Source of the DNA: Setomelanomma holmii | Lineage: Eukaryota; Ascomycota; Dothideomycetes; Pleosporales; Phaeosphaeriaceae | NCBI GenBank assembly: GCA_010015745.1 | Contig: ML978186.1 | Span: 124,001 to 188,000, forward strand | Length of the DNA stretch: 64,000 bases | Direction of reading: 5' to 3' | Shown here: positions 10,601-20,832 of the stretch, piece after piece | Layout: every line of letters begins with the position of its first letter | How positions within the stretch are numbered: the first letter of the stretch is position 1 | Position numbers and translations under genes: made by a program | The notes under the pieces: generated by a model | Database searches by the model: none | The model's input: the letters and a program-made list of their open reading frames with translations, nothing else | Told to the model about the DNA's origin: nothing

Positions 10601-13600
10601 TAGTCAATACCGAGGTAGCAAAGGATTGAGGCGCGTCCTGAGACCAATCATGCTCTTCTGCCTTATCTTCAAGGACGGCAACAAGCAGCAGTTGGAGTGC
10701 GAATTGGATGTAAGTTTCCACACGCGTAGCCGGTATGGTCGGCGTGGCTTCGGTGGCCATCAAACCATATCCTAACAGATAGTATATGATCTGTGTAAAC
10801 AATGGCGTCCGTGTGAATGATGACAGGTTCTGGAAAAGACCTGAGGGAATCGGTCGCAACTTCGGTTCATAGACTATGTCGCTTGCTTGCTTGCCAGTTT
10901 TCTTGGCTACATAATTCCTGTATGTGGTCTCGGCTTCCTCTCTCTGATTGCGATTGTATTGGTGAAGGTAGGGATCGATCAGTTCGAGATATTGTTCTTT
11001 CAGTTCGAAAGTACCACTGTCTGACAGACCTTCCGGAGCACGGAAGCGGGTCATCTCGGAAAGCACTGCAGGGAATTTATCCATGTTCTGCATCCGGTCA
11101 GACAGGCGTGCAGTCATATCTGAGAATGACAGCGGCTTGAAGCAGAGGACGTGAGCAATATCTCTGCGCATCGCAGTCAGATGCGACTCATTGTTCTCCT
11201 CCACTGGTATCAGCGACGTGCGCTCGCTAAGGATGATGATAAGAAGATGGATGAAGTCTTCCACCACATCGATTGCCTGGCTGTCTTCAAAACCGTGCTG
11301 ACTCGCTTGGTACTTTCCAGTCATCCAGCCGGTCAAACCATAGCGATCAATAACAGTAGCCAGGAAGACCGATGGGTCGCACAGCACTAATGCGGACTGC
11401 AGCAAGAAGATATCTCTCTGGTGTGACACGTCTCTCTGCGATACACTTCGGTACTGAGTCATCTGATGTCGCAGAGTAATGCCGTTCCGCACCCAGATGC
11501 CAGCTCTCATTTGAGCGAGCCAAGAGCATACGCGCAATGGGAAGTCAAAGACTGCAAGAAGATACTCGTGCGGTTCGTGGACAGGCACAGAGACATTCGC
11601 GGGGTTGAAGTCTGCTTGAAGTTCGTCATGAGTATAGCGCAGCAGCTGAAGTACCTGATCTCGATGCATGGCACGTGCTTTGTCTATGAGCCAGGACAAG
11701 GTGTAGTGGAGTGCGTGATGGAAGCTCATGGGCTCCTTGGCAACGACATAGTCAACAATCTTGTATGATGGTCCAAAGAATGTTGCGGGCTCCGCATCAA
11801 ACTCAAGAACCTCCAACGTCTTGAATCTGGTCTCCTCGCGTAGCTCTGTCGCATTGAAACGACGGCGCTCAGCACCTAATGAGCTGACAATCACCACCTT
11901 GGCGGCGGCTCGTAACGCGCGGCGTATGCTGGTAGAATCTTCATCTCGGTTCCAGGTGAAGGACTCTACAAAGTGCCTGCACAGCTTATTGATCTCTCGA
12001 GTAATGAGCGAAGCGCTAATCCATGCTTCCGATTCGAATTCGAGATGTTCGCCAACAGCACGGACATTGGGGCATATGCCTTGATGGAGTTTGACCAAAT
12101 CTAGAAACTGAAGCAGATATCGTTCTTCTTCACGTATCCTTTCTTGAACGAACTCTGAGCCCAAGAGATATTTCATGTCGAGGAAGAAGTGATACATCCG
12201 CCGATTCGTCACTGCGCCTTGTTCGAAAGCCAGAGTGGCCTTTGGATCAACGCTCGAGGGGTACCCTACTTGGCGAGTGGTAAGGAATGTGTAGAGTATG
12301 GCCATGAGGTTCGTAAGAAAATTGCCACGTTCAACGACTTCGGATGTTATGGATGGTGTGGTCAACATCTGGAGGGAGAGGTTGATTATGGAGTGATCTG
12401 GTTCACGATCCGCGATGAGGTAGAGCTGCGCCAGTGCTGTGTATACTCCAGCAAACCGCAGACCCAAGAGGCGCTTGAACTCAGGTATTGTGACGACTGT
12501 GCTGATGAAGACATCCCGAATGCCAATGCGCAACTGTTTCCACATTCGCAGATCATACAAGATGAGATGGTCCAGTCGTAAGCGTAGCCACAGGTCCTCA
12601 TGTGCAGGCATTCCAGGCCTCTTTCCATAGCTCTCAGGCCTCTCTAACCAGTACTTGGGAGGTCGCGATGGTCGAAGTGGTAGCGATCGTGTCAATGGTG
12701 TTTCTGGTACTTGCATCATAGGTTCGACATGACTGAGAGAGGGCGCTCCTGTCGGCTCGCTATCTGACTCGGCTGGGGTCACGCTTTGCTCAGGCTGTCG
12801 TTGCGGAGCTGTTGGTGGCGGAGGTGGAGGTGGAGCAGGATAGCCGGCCATGGTGGCCTCAGAGACCTCGAGCGCTTCGTCGGGGCTTTCATAGGCGTCC
12901 ATTTCCACATCTCCATCGTGATCGTGGGCGCCGACTTCATCGATGTCCATATCATCGGTGACGTCTGCTGCAACCTCGCCTTCTTCCTCGTCATCGTCCG
13001 ATGCCGTGGTGTCATCATTGGGATCGGTCCGCCTCCGTTGTATTCGGACAATCTGTGCACGTCGCTGAATGGGAAGTAAGCCGCGATAGAACAGTCCGTC
13101 CATCTCCGCTTCTTTGTCTTCCATCTCATGGTCATCTAAACCATCCTTGCCAATGCCTATGTTGGATGCCTCACTGCCAATTCGCCAGGGCTTGAGCAGC
13201 TCCTCACATACGGTGTGTCGGAGGACTTGGTTGTCTGGACCAACACTGCAGCCTGCAATGTCCGAGATCCACTCTACGAGAGCTCCTGCCATTTGCTCAC
13301 GAAAAGTGTCTCGTGCTGATCGGATTGTGACTGTCAGCTTGATCTCTTCGATGATCTTGGCCATGCGTAACAACTCCTTCAGGTCAGATCGATATACAAC
13401 GGCGCTGCGACCGATATCATTGACCTCGTATGCTTTGGCAAGTCCAAAGGCCATCTTCTGCTTGCAAGCACGCGCAACTTGGTCACGAACATCGTTGACC
13501 GTGTGCTTCTCGTCGTTCCAAAGCACCAAACAGTACTCCTCGCATTCCTCGGGCTGGTCTCCTGGTTCATACCACTTAGACGTGAGGCGGGAGTCTCGCT

Positions 13601-14249
13601 CGTCTTGCATTATAGACTCCTCTGACTTGGGCAGACGCAGCTGCTCCGGAGAACAGGAAAAGACATCGATGAGGTAGTCGAGAGTCCGCGCTATCGTTAT
13701 GCGTATGGTCTCTAGCAGCTCATCTGGCAGCATGGAGCCTTCCCGCGCCTTGCCAGCCGCCTTTGAGTGCGCTGGGTCTGCCGAGTGAATATTGCAATGC
13801 ACCGGCCGCACCCAGGCTTCGTCGTCGCCGCAGTCGCAGCATCCAGAGTTGCCAGGCGAGACGCTCACAAAGACCTGGTGGCCGTCATGGTCTGATGCAT
13901 CAAAGCACCGCGCGCATAGCACGCATGTGTCGTCTGCCGTGCATGTCTTGCAGCGATATGTAGCTTCCCCATTCTTGAAAATGTGCCCACACGGCTTTCC
14001 CTTTGCGGCGGCTGTGTATTCGGCGCCTGCTACTGCTCCCTGGGCATCGCGCAGGCTCCACGGCTTCTCTGGGTCGTCCGGCGCGCCGTCGGGAAAGAAG
14101 AGCTGAAGGTAGTCGCTACGGCCGGCGAGCGAGTGAAAGAGAATTCGGCGCAGCTCGCGGTCAGCTGCCTGGTCGAAGCGGTAGTTGTGCCGCCGGGGCA
14201 GCTCGCGAAAGTGTCGACACAGTTCTTGCTCCTGCAGCGAGATGTACAT
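7694..14249 (-). CDS. UBR1: UBR1-type E3 ubiquitin ligase (N-recognin)
   Basis: Two exons, 14249-8062 and 7961-7694, with a 100-nt intron (GTACGT...ACAG), give 2151 residues, near the usual size of Ubr1 (about 1900-2100). It recognises N-degrons and, with a Rad6/Ubc2-type E2, ubiquitinates them for the proteasome. The UBR box is at residues 85-156 (GKPCGHIF, YRCKTC, CCDCGDDEAW). A ClpS-like type-2 N-degron site follows near 236-310 (CLVLWNDEKHTVNDV). An acidic Asp/Glu and Pro-rich insert lies near 400-500. The RING-H2 runs from about 1353 (CILCQED) through CGHIMHYSCF to CPLCK near 1495. The C-terminal Cys/His-rich cap (CLFCGEIMCSQAVCC ... HRGGCNQH) continues across the intron into GQIGLFIHIRKC. 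No in-frame ATG lies closer upstream; a further 5' exon cannot be ruled out, since CCCGCAG precedes the ATG. Confidence 0.93.
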
Positions 14250-14894
14250 GCTGCGGGCGCCTCGAGGTGGGATGGCGGGGTTCCAGTCACAAAGTCAAAG
14301 ACACTGCGCCACGAAGATATTGCGGTTTGCTGTCAGTTTGGCGCGTGGACCGGCCACTTGTGGTACTTGTTTGTCGAGTATAGCTGCAGTAGCGTGGTTG
14401 CGGTGACGATGTTGGATGTCATATCACCAGCGAGAGCGCCCAGCGACAGGTCGAGTCCCAGCATGGCAGTTGCGATAGGTCATGTGCAATTTCCGCAGTG
14501 AGAGACAAAAGAACTATGTCACGCAATACGGGAGGCAACTCCGAACGCGAGAGCGCACGATAACATGGCTACTCCGCCCTTTCAGGCTATACTTCACGAC
14601 TACAACCAAGCCACCGCTAAGCTGGCATACGCCTCACCAGATCTCAAGAAATGAACAGTAACGTAAACAGCCTCGGTCTTCGTGTTTGCGTAGCGCAACA
14701 GCACTGCACTGGCGGCCTCCAAGACTGGTCAGGCCATCACAATCAGATCGGACGCATAATGTTCGGTGATCACACCTTGCCGTGGTATTTCGCAACTGTA
14801 GAATACACCTCAATGTACATGCCGCACCTCAGAACCCACAAAATTGTCCAGATTTTGTTCTCGTTTTGTTCTCGTTTTGTTGATCTCGGCATCT
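14250..14894. other. Intergenic region between UBR1 and QCR9
   Basis: Contains the UBR1 promoter (UBR1 runs leftward) and the 3' flank of QCR9. No coding signal was seen. Confidence 0.4.
14853..14888. repeat. 11-bp tandem repeat (TTTTGTTCTCG)
   Basis: Two exact copies (14853-14863 and 14864-14874) and a third with a 3-nt insertion lie within the presumed 3' UTR of QCR9. On the mRNA strand this is CGAGAACAAAA, purine-rich. Confidence 0.7.
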
Positions 14895-15314
14895 CTACTC
14901 GTCGTCCTCGGCCTGCTCCATGTACCTTTGCTTGATGTCCTTCCATTGCCGCTGTTTCGCGCATTAGCTCATGCCTCGCTGCGGGTCTTTCGCTTTACAT
15001 ACGCCCTTGTTGAGGCCATTCCAGATCTTTTCTGATCCAGTGTCGAAGGCTCTGTCCATTCAAGTCAACATCCTATCTCCCGTGTTCTTCCGAGCGCGTA
15101 TCACGTACAATTGCATGCCAAAGGCGGCGCCGAAGACGGTGAACAACATGGTGGTGTTGCTGCGGAGAACCGCACTGCAGGCGACGGTCAGTATCGGGAT
15201 CGGTCGGTCGTGGGTGGTGTAGGGAAGACGTACTTATAGACGTTGCCGAGCAGCTAGAGAGGACTGTTAGCTCGCTAAAGCTATCATAGTAGTCAATTGA
15301 CTCACTGAAGGCAT
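14895..15314 (-). CDS. QCR9: Cytochrome bc1 complex subunit 9 (Qcr9)
   Basis: Five exons read leftward: 15314-15306, 15253-15234, 15174-15109, 15051-15003 and 14951-14895. All four introns (52, 59, 57 and 51 nt) have GT...AG ends, and together the exons give exactly 66 residues, the usual length of this family. The protein has the Qcr9 pattern: a short N-terminus (GNVYNAVLRSNTTM), one membrane helix (FTVFGAAFGM, residues 21-30), then AFDTGSEKIWNGLN and a WKDIKQRY tail. It is a small inner-membrane subunit of respiratory complex III, next to the Rieske protein and cytochrome c1. Exon 1 carries only nine coding bases (MPS) and exon 2 twenty. It is divergent from the PYM gene. Reconstructed by hand; frame and family agree at every junction. 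Confidence 0.9.
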
Positions 15315-15745
15315 TTTGTACGCGTCTGGGGTGTGCTGAGAAGCTTCGTGGGCTGTGCGACGGTGCAGGCGGTGATGGGGAGGTCGACTGAGGTTCTTCG
15401 ACAAGATTGAAGATCCGGGTCACGGCGATCGCGGAAGCCCTGATTGGCCGGTGGCGCCTTCTGCACTGTGAGCCCGCACTGTAAGCCTCACAACTTTGCG
15501 GCCTCTTCTACCCCACCACCGCGACACTTCTCCTCCACACAACACGGTGGACGAGTCAATTGGGCTGCCCGTTCGCCCTGTGCGTGCGGATCCCACTGTA
15601 CAACACGCTCATTACCCTGCGCACGTTCAATTCCATTGGGCATATAGCATTCGGCTTTGTCCACGTCCTGCCTTACTGCCTAATCCCTTGGCTTCCGCTG
15701 TCTCATTGCCAGCACACCCACCGCAGTTCGAACACGCCATAGACC
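15315..15745. promoter_or_regulatory. Shared divergent promoter of QCR9 and PYM
   Basis: This 431-bp gap separates two divergent genes and must hold both promoters. ATTGG pentamers (CCAAT in the QCR9 direction) occur at 15443-15447 and 15635-15639. No other coding signal was seen. Confidence 0.5.
15443..15447 (-). promoter_or_regulatory. Candidate CCAAT box for QCR9
   Basis: CCAAT on the minus strand lies 129 bp upstream of the QCR9 start. Respiratory genes in fungi are often bound by the HAP/CBC CCAAT complex, so the placement is suggestive. A pentamer occurs often by chance. Confidence 0.3.
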
Positions 15746-16366
15746 ATGCCCACCGTAGAAACACCCGCCGTCTCGCGCGCCGGCATCACCACCTCTGCCA
15801 GCGGAGAGCGCCACATTCCCTCTTCAGTACGGCCTGACGGCACTCTACGCAAGGAGATCCGAGTCCGGCCAGGCTATCGGCCACCCGAAGATGTCGAACT
15901 TTACAAGAACCGAACGGCAGAAGGCTTCCGCAACCGGGGCAAGGCCGGTGTGCCAGGTGCCGAAAGTCTGAAGACAGAAGAAGACCCCGCCAAGCTCAGT
16001 GCAGCCGCGAATAAGAACGCCAAGCGCAGGGAAGCAAGGAAGAAGGCAGCAGCGTCAGCGTCTGACGGGAAAGAAGACGGAGAGAAGCCCTCGGACAACG
16101 CAGATTCTGGGAAGGCAGAGGTTAAAGACACCAACCAGCCAGCCGTTGAGCCAGAAAAGCCCAAGGACCTAGAAGCCGAGAAAGAGAAGGAAGCGAAGAA
16201 GCTCTTGAAGAAGTTGAGGCAGGCAAAGGACCTCAAGGACAAGAAGGAGAAGGGTGACAAGCTGCTGCCAGAGCAGTTCGAGAAGGTCATCAAGATCAAC
16301 GAGCTCATTCGCCAACTGGAGACTCTTGGATTTGATGCCCAGGGGGAGAGGCAGCCAGAGACCTGA
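15746..16366 (+). CDS. PYM1: PYM/WIBG exon-junction complex disassembly factor
   Basis: Single exon, 206 residues, ATG at 15746. The N-terminus (RPDGTLRKEIRVRPGYRPPE, residues 29-48) is the Mago-binding motif of the PYM/WIBG family, whose usual length is about 200. The middle is Lys/Glu/Ala-rich and probably helical (residues 90-185). A conserved-looking tail with LPEQFEKVIKINELIRQLE follows. PYM binds the Mago-Y14 heterodimer and the small ribosomal subunit and strips exon-junction complexes from mRNA during translation. This fits an intron-rich genome. It is cytoplasmic and divergent from QCR9. Confidence 0.85.
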   Translation: MPTVETPAVSRAGITTSASGERHIPSSVRPDGTLRKEIRVRPGYRPPEDVELYKNRTAEGFRNRGKAGVPGAESLKTEEDPAKLSAAANKNAKRREARKKAAASASDGKEDGEKPSDNADSGKAEVKDTNQPAVEPEKPKDLEAEKEKEAKKLLKKLRQAKDLKDKKEKGDKLLPEQFEKVIKINELIRQLETLGFDAQGERQPET

Positions 16367-17063
16367 ACATCGATGCGGCTGCCTACCCAACCACTCGTAC
16401 CCTAGCTCGACATCACAGTAGTACCGCGGAGCTTTGCCTTCATTGTCGTCTTATCGGATGCACGCATAGCTTGTCTCGAAGCACAAGCTTGGACGCGCCT
16501 ATTTGCCTAGCAAGCCTAGTGCCACCACGGATATCCTGATTTCATCGGAGATGCAGGATGGTATCTGCTTCAAGATGCTGTCTAAGCTCTATCTTCATTG
16601 ATTTATGCACCGTTTCTAGTGTCGCCTGTAAATTGGCGGTTTACGAAACCCCGCTTTGCTGGTGTTTTTCACATCGCTCCCAATAGAAAGAGGCATTTGA
16701 GCCAATCGACAGTCACGAACATAGGAGACCTACATCTGATGTAATTGAAACGCGCAGCGTGATGGAGATTCTCGTTCTTTCACGTTGTTCGGGTACTTCG
16801 ATTGTGTTTTTTAAAGAATTGATTAGGATGATCGTACAGTCTAGCAATCTGATGAGGAATTCAGAACATCGACAGCCTCGAAAGGCAATCACGAAAAGCG
16901 ACAAGGAACCCCAACACCAGCCATGCGATCAACGCCTAGGTATAATCATGCCATAATGCGAACATAGGAAACCACTCTCCTTTCCCATCGTCTCCGCTCG
17001 CGCATGACGACCGTCAGCCTGTCCATCATTCTACCCATCAACCATCTCCTTGTCTTCGACTTC
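16367..17063. other. Convergent intergenic region, PYM / flotillin
   Basis: Holds the 3' flanks of two converging genes. No gene or repeat was recognised in these 697 bp. Confidence 0.4.
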
Positions 17064-18715
17064 CTAAGCAGATTCGACATCGCTGCCATTCCTCAGGTGT
17101 AGACCCAACTTCTTCGGATCGTAGTTCTCGCCCCCGTTTGCCGGCATCTGCGCCAGCCAGCTCGGTGGTTGCATGCCAGTCTGATCGTGGATCGTGCTTA
17201 GCAGAGGCGGCAAGCTCTGGAATAGATTTCGAATAGGTGCCGTAGGATCCGCGACGCCTTCGCCTTGTGCGCCCGTGTTCCAGACGTTGATCTTGGGCTG
17301 CAAACCGTGAATCGCTTTGGCGTTCGCCTCAGCGAGGCGTTCGTAGGTGCCATTCGTGAGCATGAGGTATTGCATCTGTGAGGAGTCAGCATGTGTCGGA
17401 GATATGAGGGTAGGGGAGGAGCTTACAAGACCCTGCGGTCCACCAAGCACATTTGCGAGATCACCATACGCCTTCGCCATGGCCGAAAGACCTTGTGCCT
17501 CAGCTTGCTGCGCGATGAGCTGAGCCTGCGCATCGCGCTCCTTGCGAATGTACTCAGCCTCGGCATTCCTCTTCGTCATGAGGAAGTTGGCTTCAGCCTC
17601 GCGCTCCTTGGCTGCGTAGTCGGCCTCGGCGTCTTTCAGTCGACGAAAGGCAGCTGCTTCGGCGTCCGCCTGTTCACTAAACTTCTTCCCCTCCGCGGCC
17701 TTCTCCTGGGCGTACAGCTCGGCATCAGCCTTCTGCTGCGAAGACTCCTTCTCGATCTTGGCCTGGACAACCTTGCTGGCACGCAGACGCTCGAGCTCCA
17801 TGAACGCACGCTTCTTTTCGACCTCGGTGTTGAGTTCCGCATCGCGCGCTTCGGCTTCGCGCTTCGCGTTGATGCGAGCAATATTGAGCTCGTTGCCAAT
17901 CTGGATCTCCTTGTTGGTCAGCTTGGCATCTGCAGCAGCTTTCTCGGCCTTGCGCTCCGTCTCGAGCACGGCAGTGGCAGCGTGGATCTTTGCGACTTCC
18001 TGCTTGGTCTTGCCTTGCTTCTCTGCTTCACCGACTTCACCGCGCATACGGGCATCGGCGACATCGACCTTGGCTTGATTGAGTGCGCCCTCATGAGCTT
18101 TGCGCGAGAGGTACGCGAAGTACTCTGAACCAGGCGTATCTTGAAGTTCTTTGACATTGGCATTGTAGATGCACAGACCTATATCACACCACATCAGCAA
18201 CCTATATCCATGTATCGCGACCGTCGCAGCACGCATAAGTACTTACCAAATTGATCCAGCTCACTCTGCACCTGCTGAATAACCTTGTCCTTGAAAACCT
18301 TGCGTTCCCGAAACAACTCCTCCATCGTCATCGTACTCACAATACTCCTCGTCTCGCCCTCAATAATCCCCTTGACAATCTCCTGCACATGGCTGCGTCC
18401 CGCTGCCACTGTGACAGCGCCTTTCCCCGCGCTCTCCGGCGGCCGTCCATCAGACTCGCCCGTCAGCAGCACAGCGTACTTTTCGAGCGCGTTCATTCTG
18501 TCCGCCGGACCGATGGTGAACACCGCGGGTAAGGCGAATTTTAGCTTCTCAATCGTCATGGCTTGGATGCCCATGCTGAAGTCAAAGGGCGTGATGCTGA
18601 TTTTGGAGACTTTTTGGAAGGGGTAGACGAAGGCCTTCTTCTTGATCAAGACTTTTTCGATTCCCACGCCCGTCACCACGAGGTAGGAATTTGGTTCTGC
18701 GACGTGGTACCACAT
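17064..18715 (-). CDS. Flotillin-like SPFH/band 7 protein
   Basis: Three exons, 18715-18247, 18178-17427 and 17375-17064, with introns of 68 and 51 nt, give 510 residues. Flotillins are scaffolds on the inner face of the plasma membrane that organise lipid microdomains. The SPFH domain covers about residues 1-190 (MWYHVAEPNSYLVVTGVGIE ... FKDKVIQQVQSELDQFG). A long Ala/Glu/Lys heptad region follows (about 200-410) with EAE/EAR repeats typical of the flotillin domain. There is no transmembrane helix. The start at MWYHVAEP matches the family; an open frame extends further upstream but lacks family features. The second intron is a multiple of three with no stop, so its retention would insert 17 residues before MQYLML. 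Confidence 0.88.
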
Positions 18716-19913
18716 GCTGGCGGTAGTGGTGTTGTTGGAAGGATGTGTGATAGCGATCGGATCGACTCGAGTGATGGTCGAAGTTGGTGGAGGTGTGGTG
18801 GTTTTGAAGTGTACGAGAGAAGTCTTCGACACCTTTAAGTACAAGGAAATGAAAGAGCGCTGAATTGGCAGTGTCGACTCTACAATGGTAACTTGCTCAA
18901 GTATCCTTCTCGAGCCCAAGCTATCGCGAGTTAATAGTTCATTCAAAACCAGGCAAAGCAGGCATCACCCAATCCCTTTATATATCCCCAACCACTGGGC
19001 AATCAGCATTGTATGCTTGACCCTTCTTATCGTCACTCAATACAAAGCCTCACCGGTGTGTTTGTTCCGGCTTGGTGATGCTCGTAGTGAATGCAAGGCC
19101 GCCACGCTAGTCCCGAAAGCACAAGGGCGAATCTGGAAGTCAGCCTTGCGCCTCCACAGCCACCTGCATGTGATGGGTCAGACCAGCGAAAGCTTTGTCT
19201 TCGAGAAGGCAGTGGGTCAAGGCTCGGTAAACTACATGGTCGATCGGGTGGTGTGTGCGGTGCTGTGTTGTGAGGCATGGCTTTATTCCCGACCAGATGT
19301 AAGGCACGGAGAGAGGCATTAAGAGAGACTGTTTGGCAAGTGCTTATGCAATTAAAATCACGCAGTCTCACGCAGTCTTGATCCACCCTATACATCTTGA
19401 GTAGGTGCTCCCTTTCGAATTGACCTCGCAACATCATCACAGTACCGAACATCCTGAGGCCAAGCTTTTCCGGCCCGGCCTACTTCACGATCCTGCACGA
19501 TATCCCACGTTATTGGTCCATCCACTAAACCGTGTTCCGTGATCATCCTCAGACCCAAGGTAAGTCTAGTCACGAGACACGAACGGGAGCTAGTTATGAC
19601 CTCAGCCATGCGAGGCTGAAATAGGCAGATTCGTATTTGGGCCTTGAAGTACTCGGGTCCGCACGATAGTTTGCCAAGATCCCGTTTGCGAAGTTTGCGA
19701 ATTGTTTGAGGTTTGCCACAGTGACGAAGTGCTAGAAGATTGGTAGAAGACACGACTGCATTCTGAGACCCAACTTGCGTTACAGGACGTGGCTCAATAA
19801 CTTTCTCACCAACGCCTTCTTCGAGGTCACATCCATTCCGAAACCTTACGATACAACTTCAAAACCAACTCGGCCTTTTCCACAATCCGTGCAAAATCAC
19901 GAAATCGACAGCA
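18716..19913. other. Divergent intergenic region, flotillin / PPSY protein
   Basis: About 1.2 kb holding the promoters of two divergent genes. Open frames on both strands are short; the longest on the minus strand (to 19753) lacks an ATG. Nothing else was recognised. Confidence 0.4.
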
Positions 19914-20663
19914 ATGTCTCAATCAGAAAAGGACAACAATAACCTGCCACCATCCTACGACGAAACAATGTCAAGTCAACCTCATCATCCTCGTCGAAGT
20001 TCCTACTCCACTTCCTCACGCGACCTCGTCACCCAGCTCTCCGCAACCCGCACCACAAACATCACCTCCATAATAACCACCCACATCCTGCCCCTCCTCT
20101 CGACTCGCGCCTCCTACGGCCTCTCGCAAACTACCATCGCCCTGCTACCCTCCGACATCCCGCAGTCTCCCGTGCCCGAGAAACCGAACCCCGAGTTCAG
20201 CTTCGCGTCTAGCTCCGATGTGAAGGGAGTAGAAGTCATCGGATTCAGCAGCGAGGAGACGCCTGAAATTGTCCGCTTAGAAGGGAGGATGAACGAGACG
20301 GGCTTTTGGCGCGTGCAGGCTGTTGTGGAGGAGTTGGAGGGACGGTTGAGGGAGGTGTTGAACTCGAACTCGAACTCGAGTTTGAGGACATCCAGGCTTC
20401 CTGCGAGATCCGACGCTGGAAGTAATAAACCGAAGAGGACTTTATTGAGTAGGATTATGCCGAGTCTAGGACCGGAGGAAGGGTCGCCGGGTGGGAATCC
20501 TGAGGTTGGTGTAAGGTCTAGAGACGGAGTGGAGATGGGTATGGGTATGGTGCTTGTTAAAGCGCGGTTGGAGGAATTGTGTTTGAGGACTGTGACGGAG
20601 TTCGGGCTGTATGATACGATGAGTAGGACCTGTGTTATTATCAGGGTAGATGCGAGATATTGA
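19914..20663 (+). CDS. Conserved fungal protein of unknown function with PPSY motif
   Basis: Single exon, 249 residues, ATG at 19914 in CAGCAATG. The N-terminus is hydrophilic and holds LPPSYDE (residues 11-17), a PPxY-type ligand for WW domains such as those of Rsp5-family ubiquitin ligases. A predicted helical region follows (TTNITSIITTHILPLLSTRA). A short in-coding hexamer repeat at 20361-20378 encodes NSNSNS. There is no signal peptide or clear membrane helix. I do not recognise a named family, though it resembles unannotated proteins common in filamentous ascomycetes. The PPSY motif suggests, but does not show, control by ubiquitination or a role in membrane traffic. Confidence 0.65.
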   Translation: MSQSEKDNNNLPPSYDETMSSQPHHPRRSSYSTSSRDLVTQLSATRTTNITSIITTHILPLLSTRASYGLSQTTIALLPSDIPQSPVPEKPNPEFSFASSSDVKGVEVIGFSSEETPEIVRLEGRMNETGFWRVQAVVEELEGRLREVLNSNSNSSLRTSRLPARSDAGSNKPKRTLLSRIMPSLGPEEGSPGGNPEVGVRSRDGVEMGMGMVLVKARLEELCLRTVTEFGLYDTMSRTCVIIRVDARY

Positions 20664-20832
20664 GTGACCGCAGTTCTGTAGATAGATTGATGAAGATGAT
20701 GAACAATGCATTCGATACCCTCCCTATGATAATCGAGCATTGAAGTGCTCATGCTCCTGAACGCCATGCCATGCAAATGCCTCAAACGCCATGCTAAAGC
20801 GCAATTCAAACCAGTCCAAAGCCAAGGCCCAG

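Noticed and set aside
15073..15423. 116-codon minus-strand frame
   Set aside because: It crosses QCR9 introns and reads the exons in the wrong frame; the five-exon QCR9 model explains the region better.
17391..18128. 245-codon open frame on the plus strand
   Set aside because: It is the complement of the flotillin coiled-coil region; the Leu/Arg-rich text is a shadow of Glu/Ala/Lys codons.
19388..19753. 121-codon minus-strand frame as a small gene
   Set aside because: It has no ATG at its start and no recognisable features.
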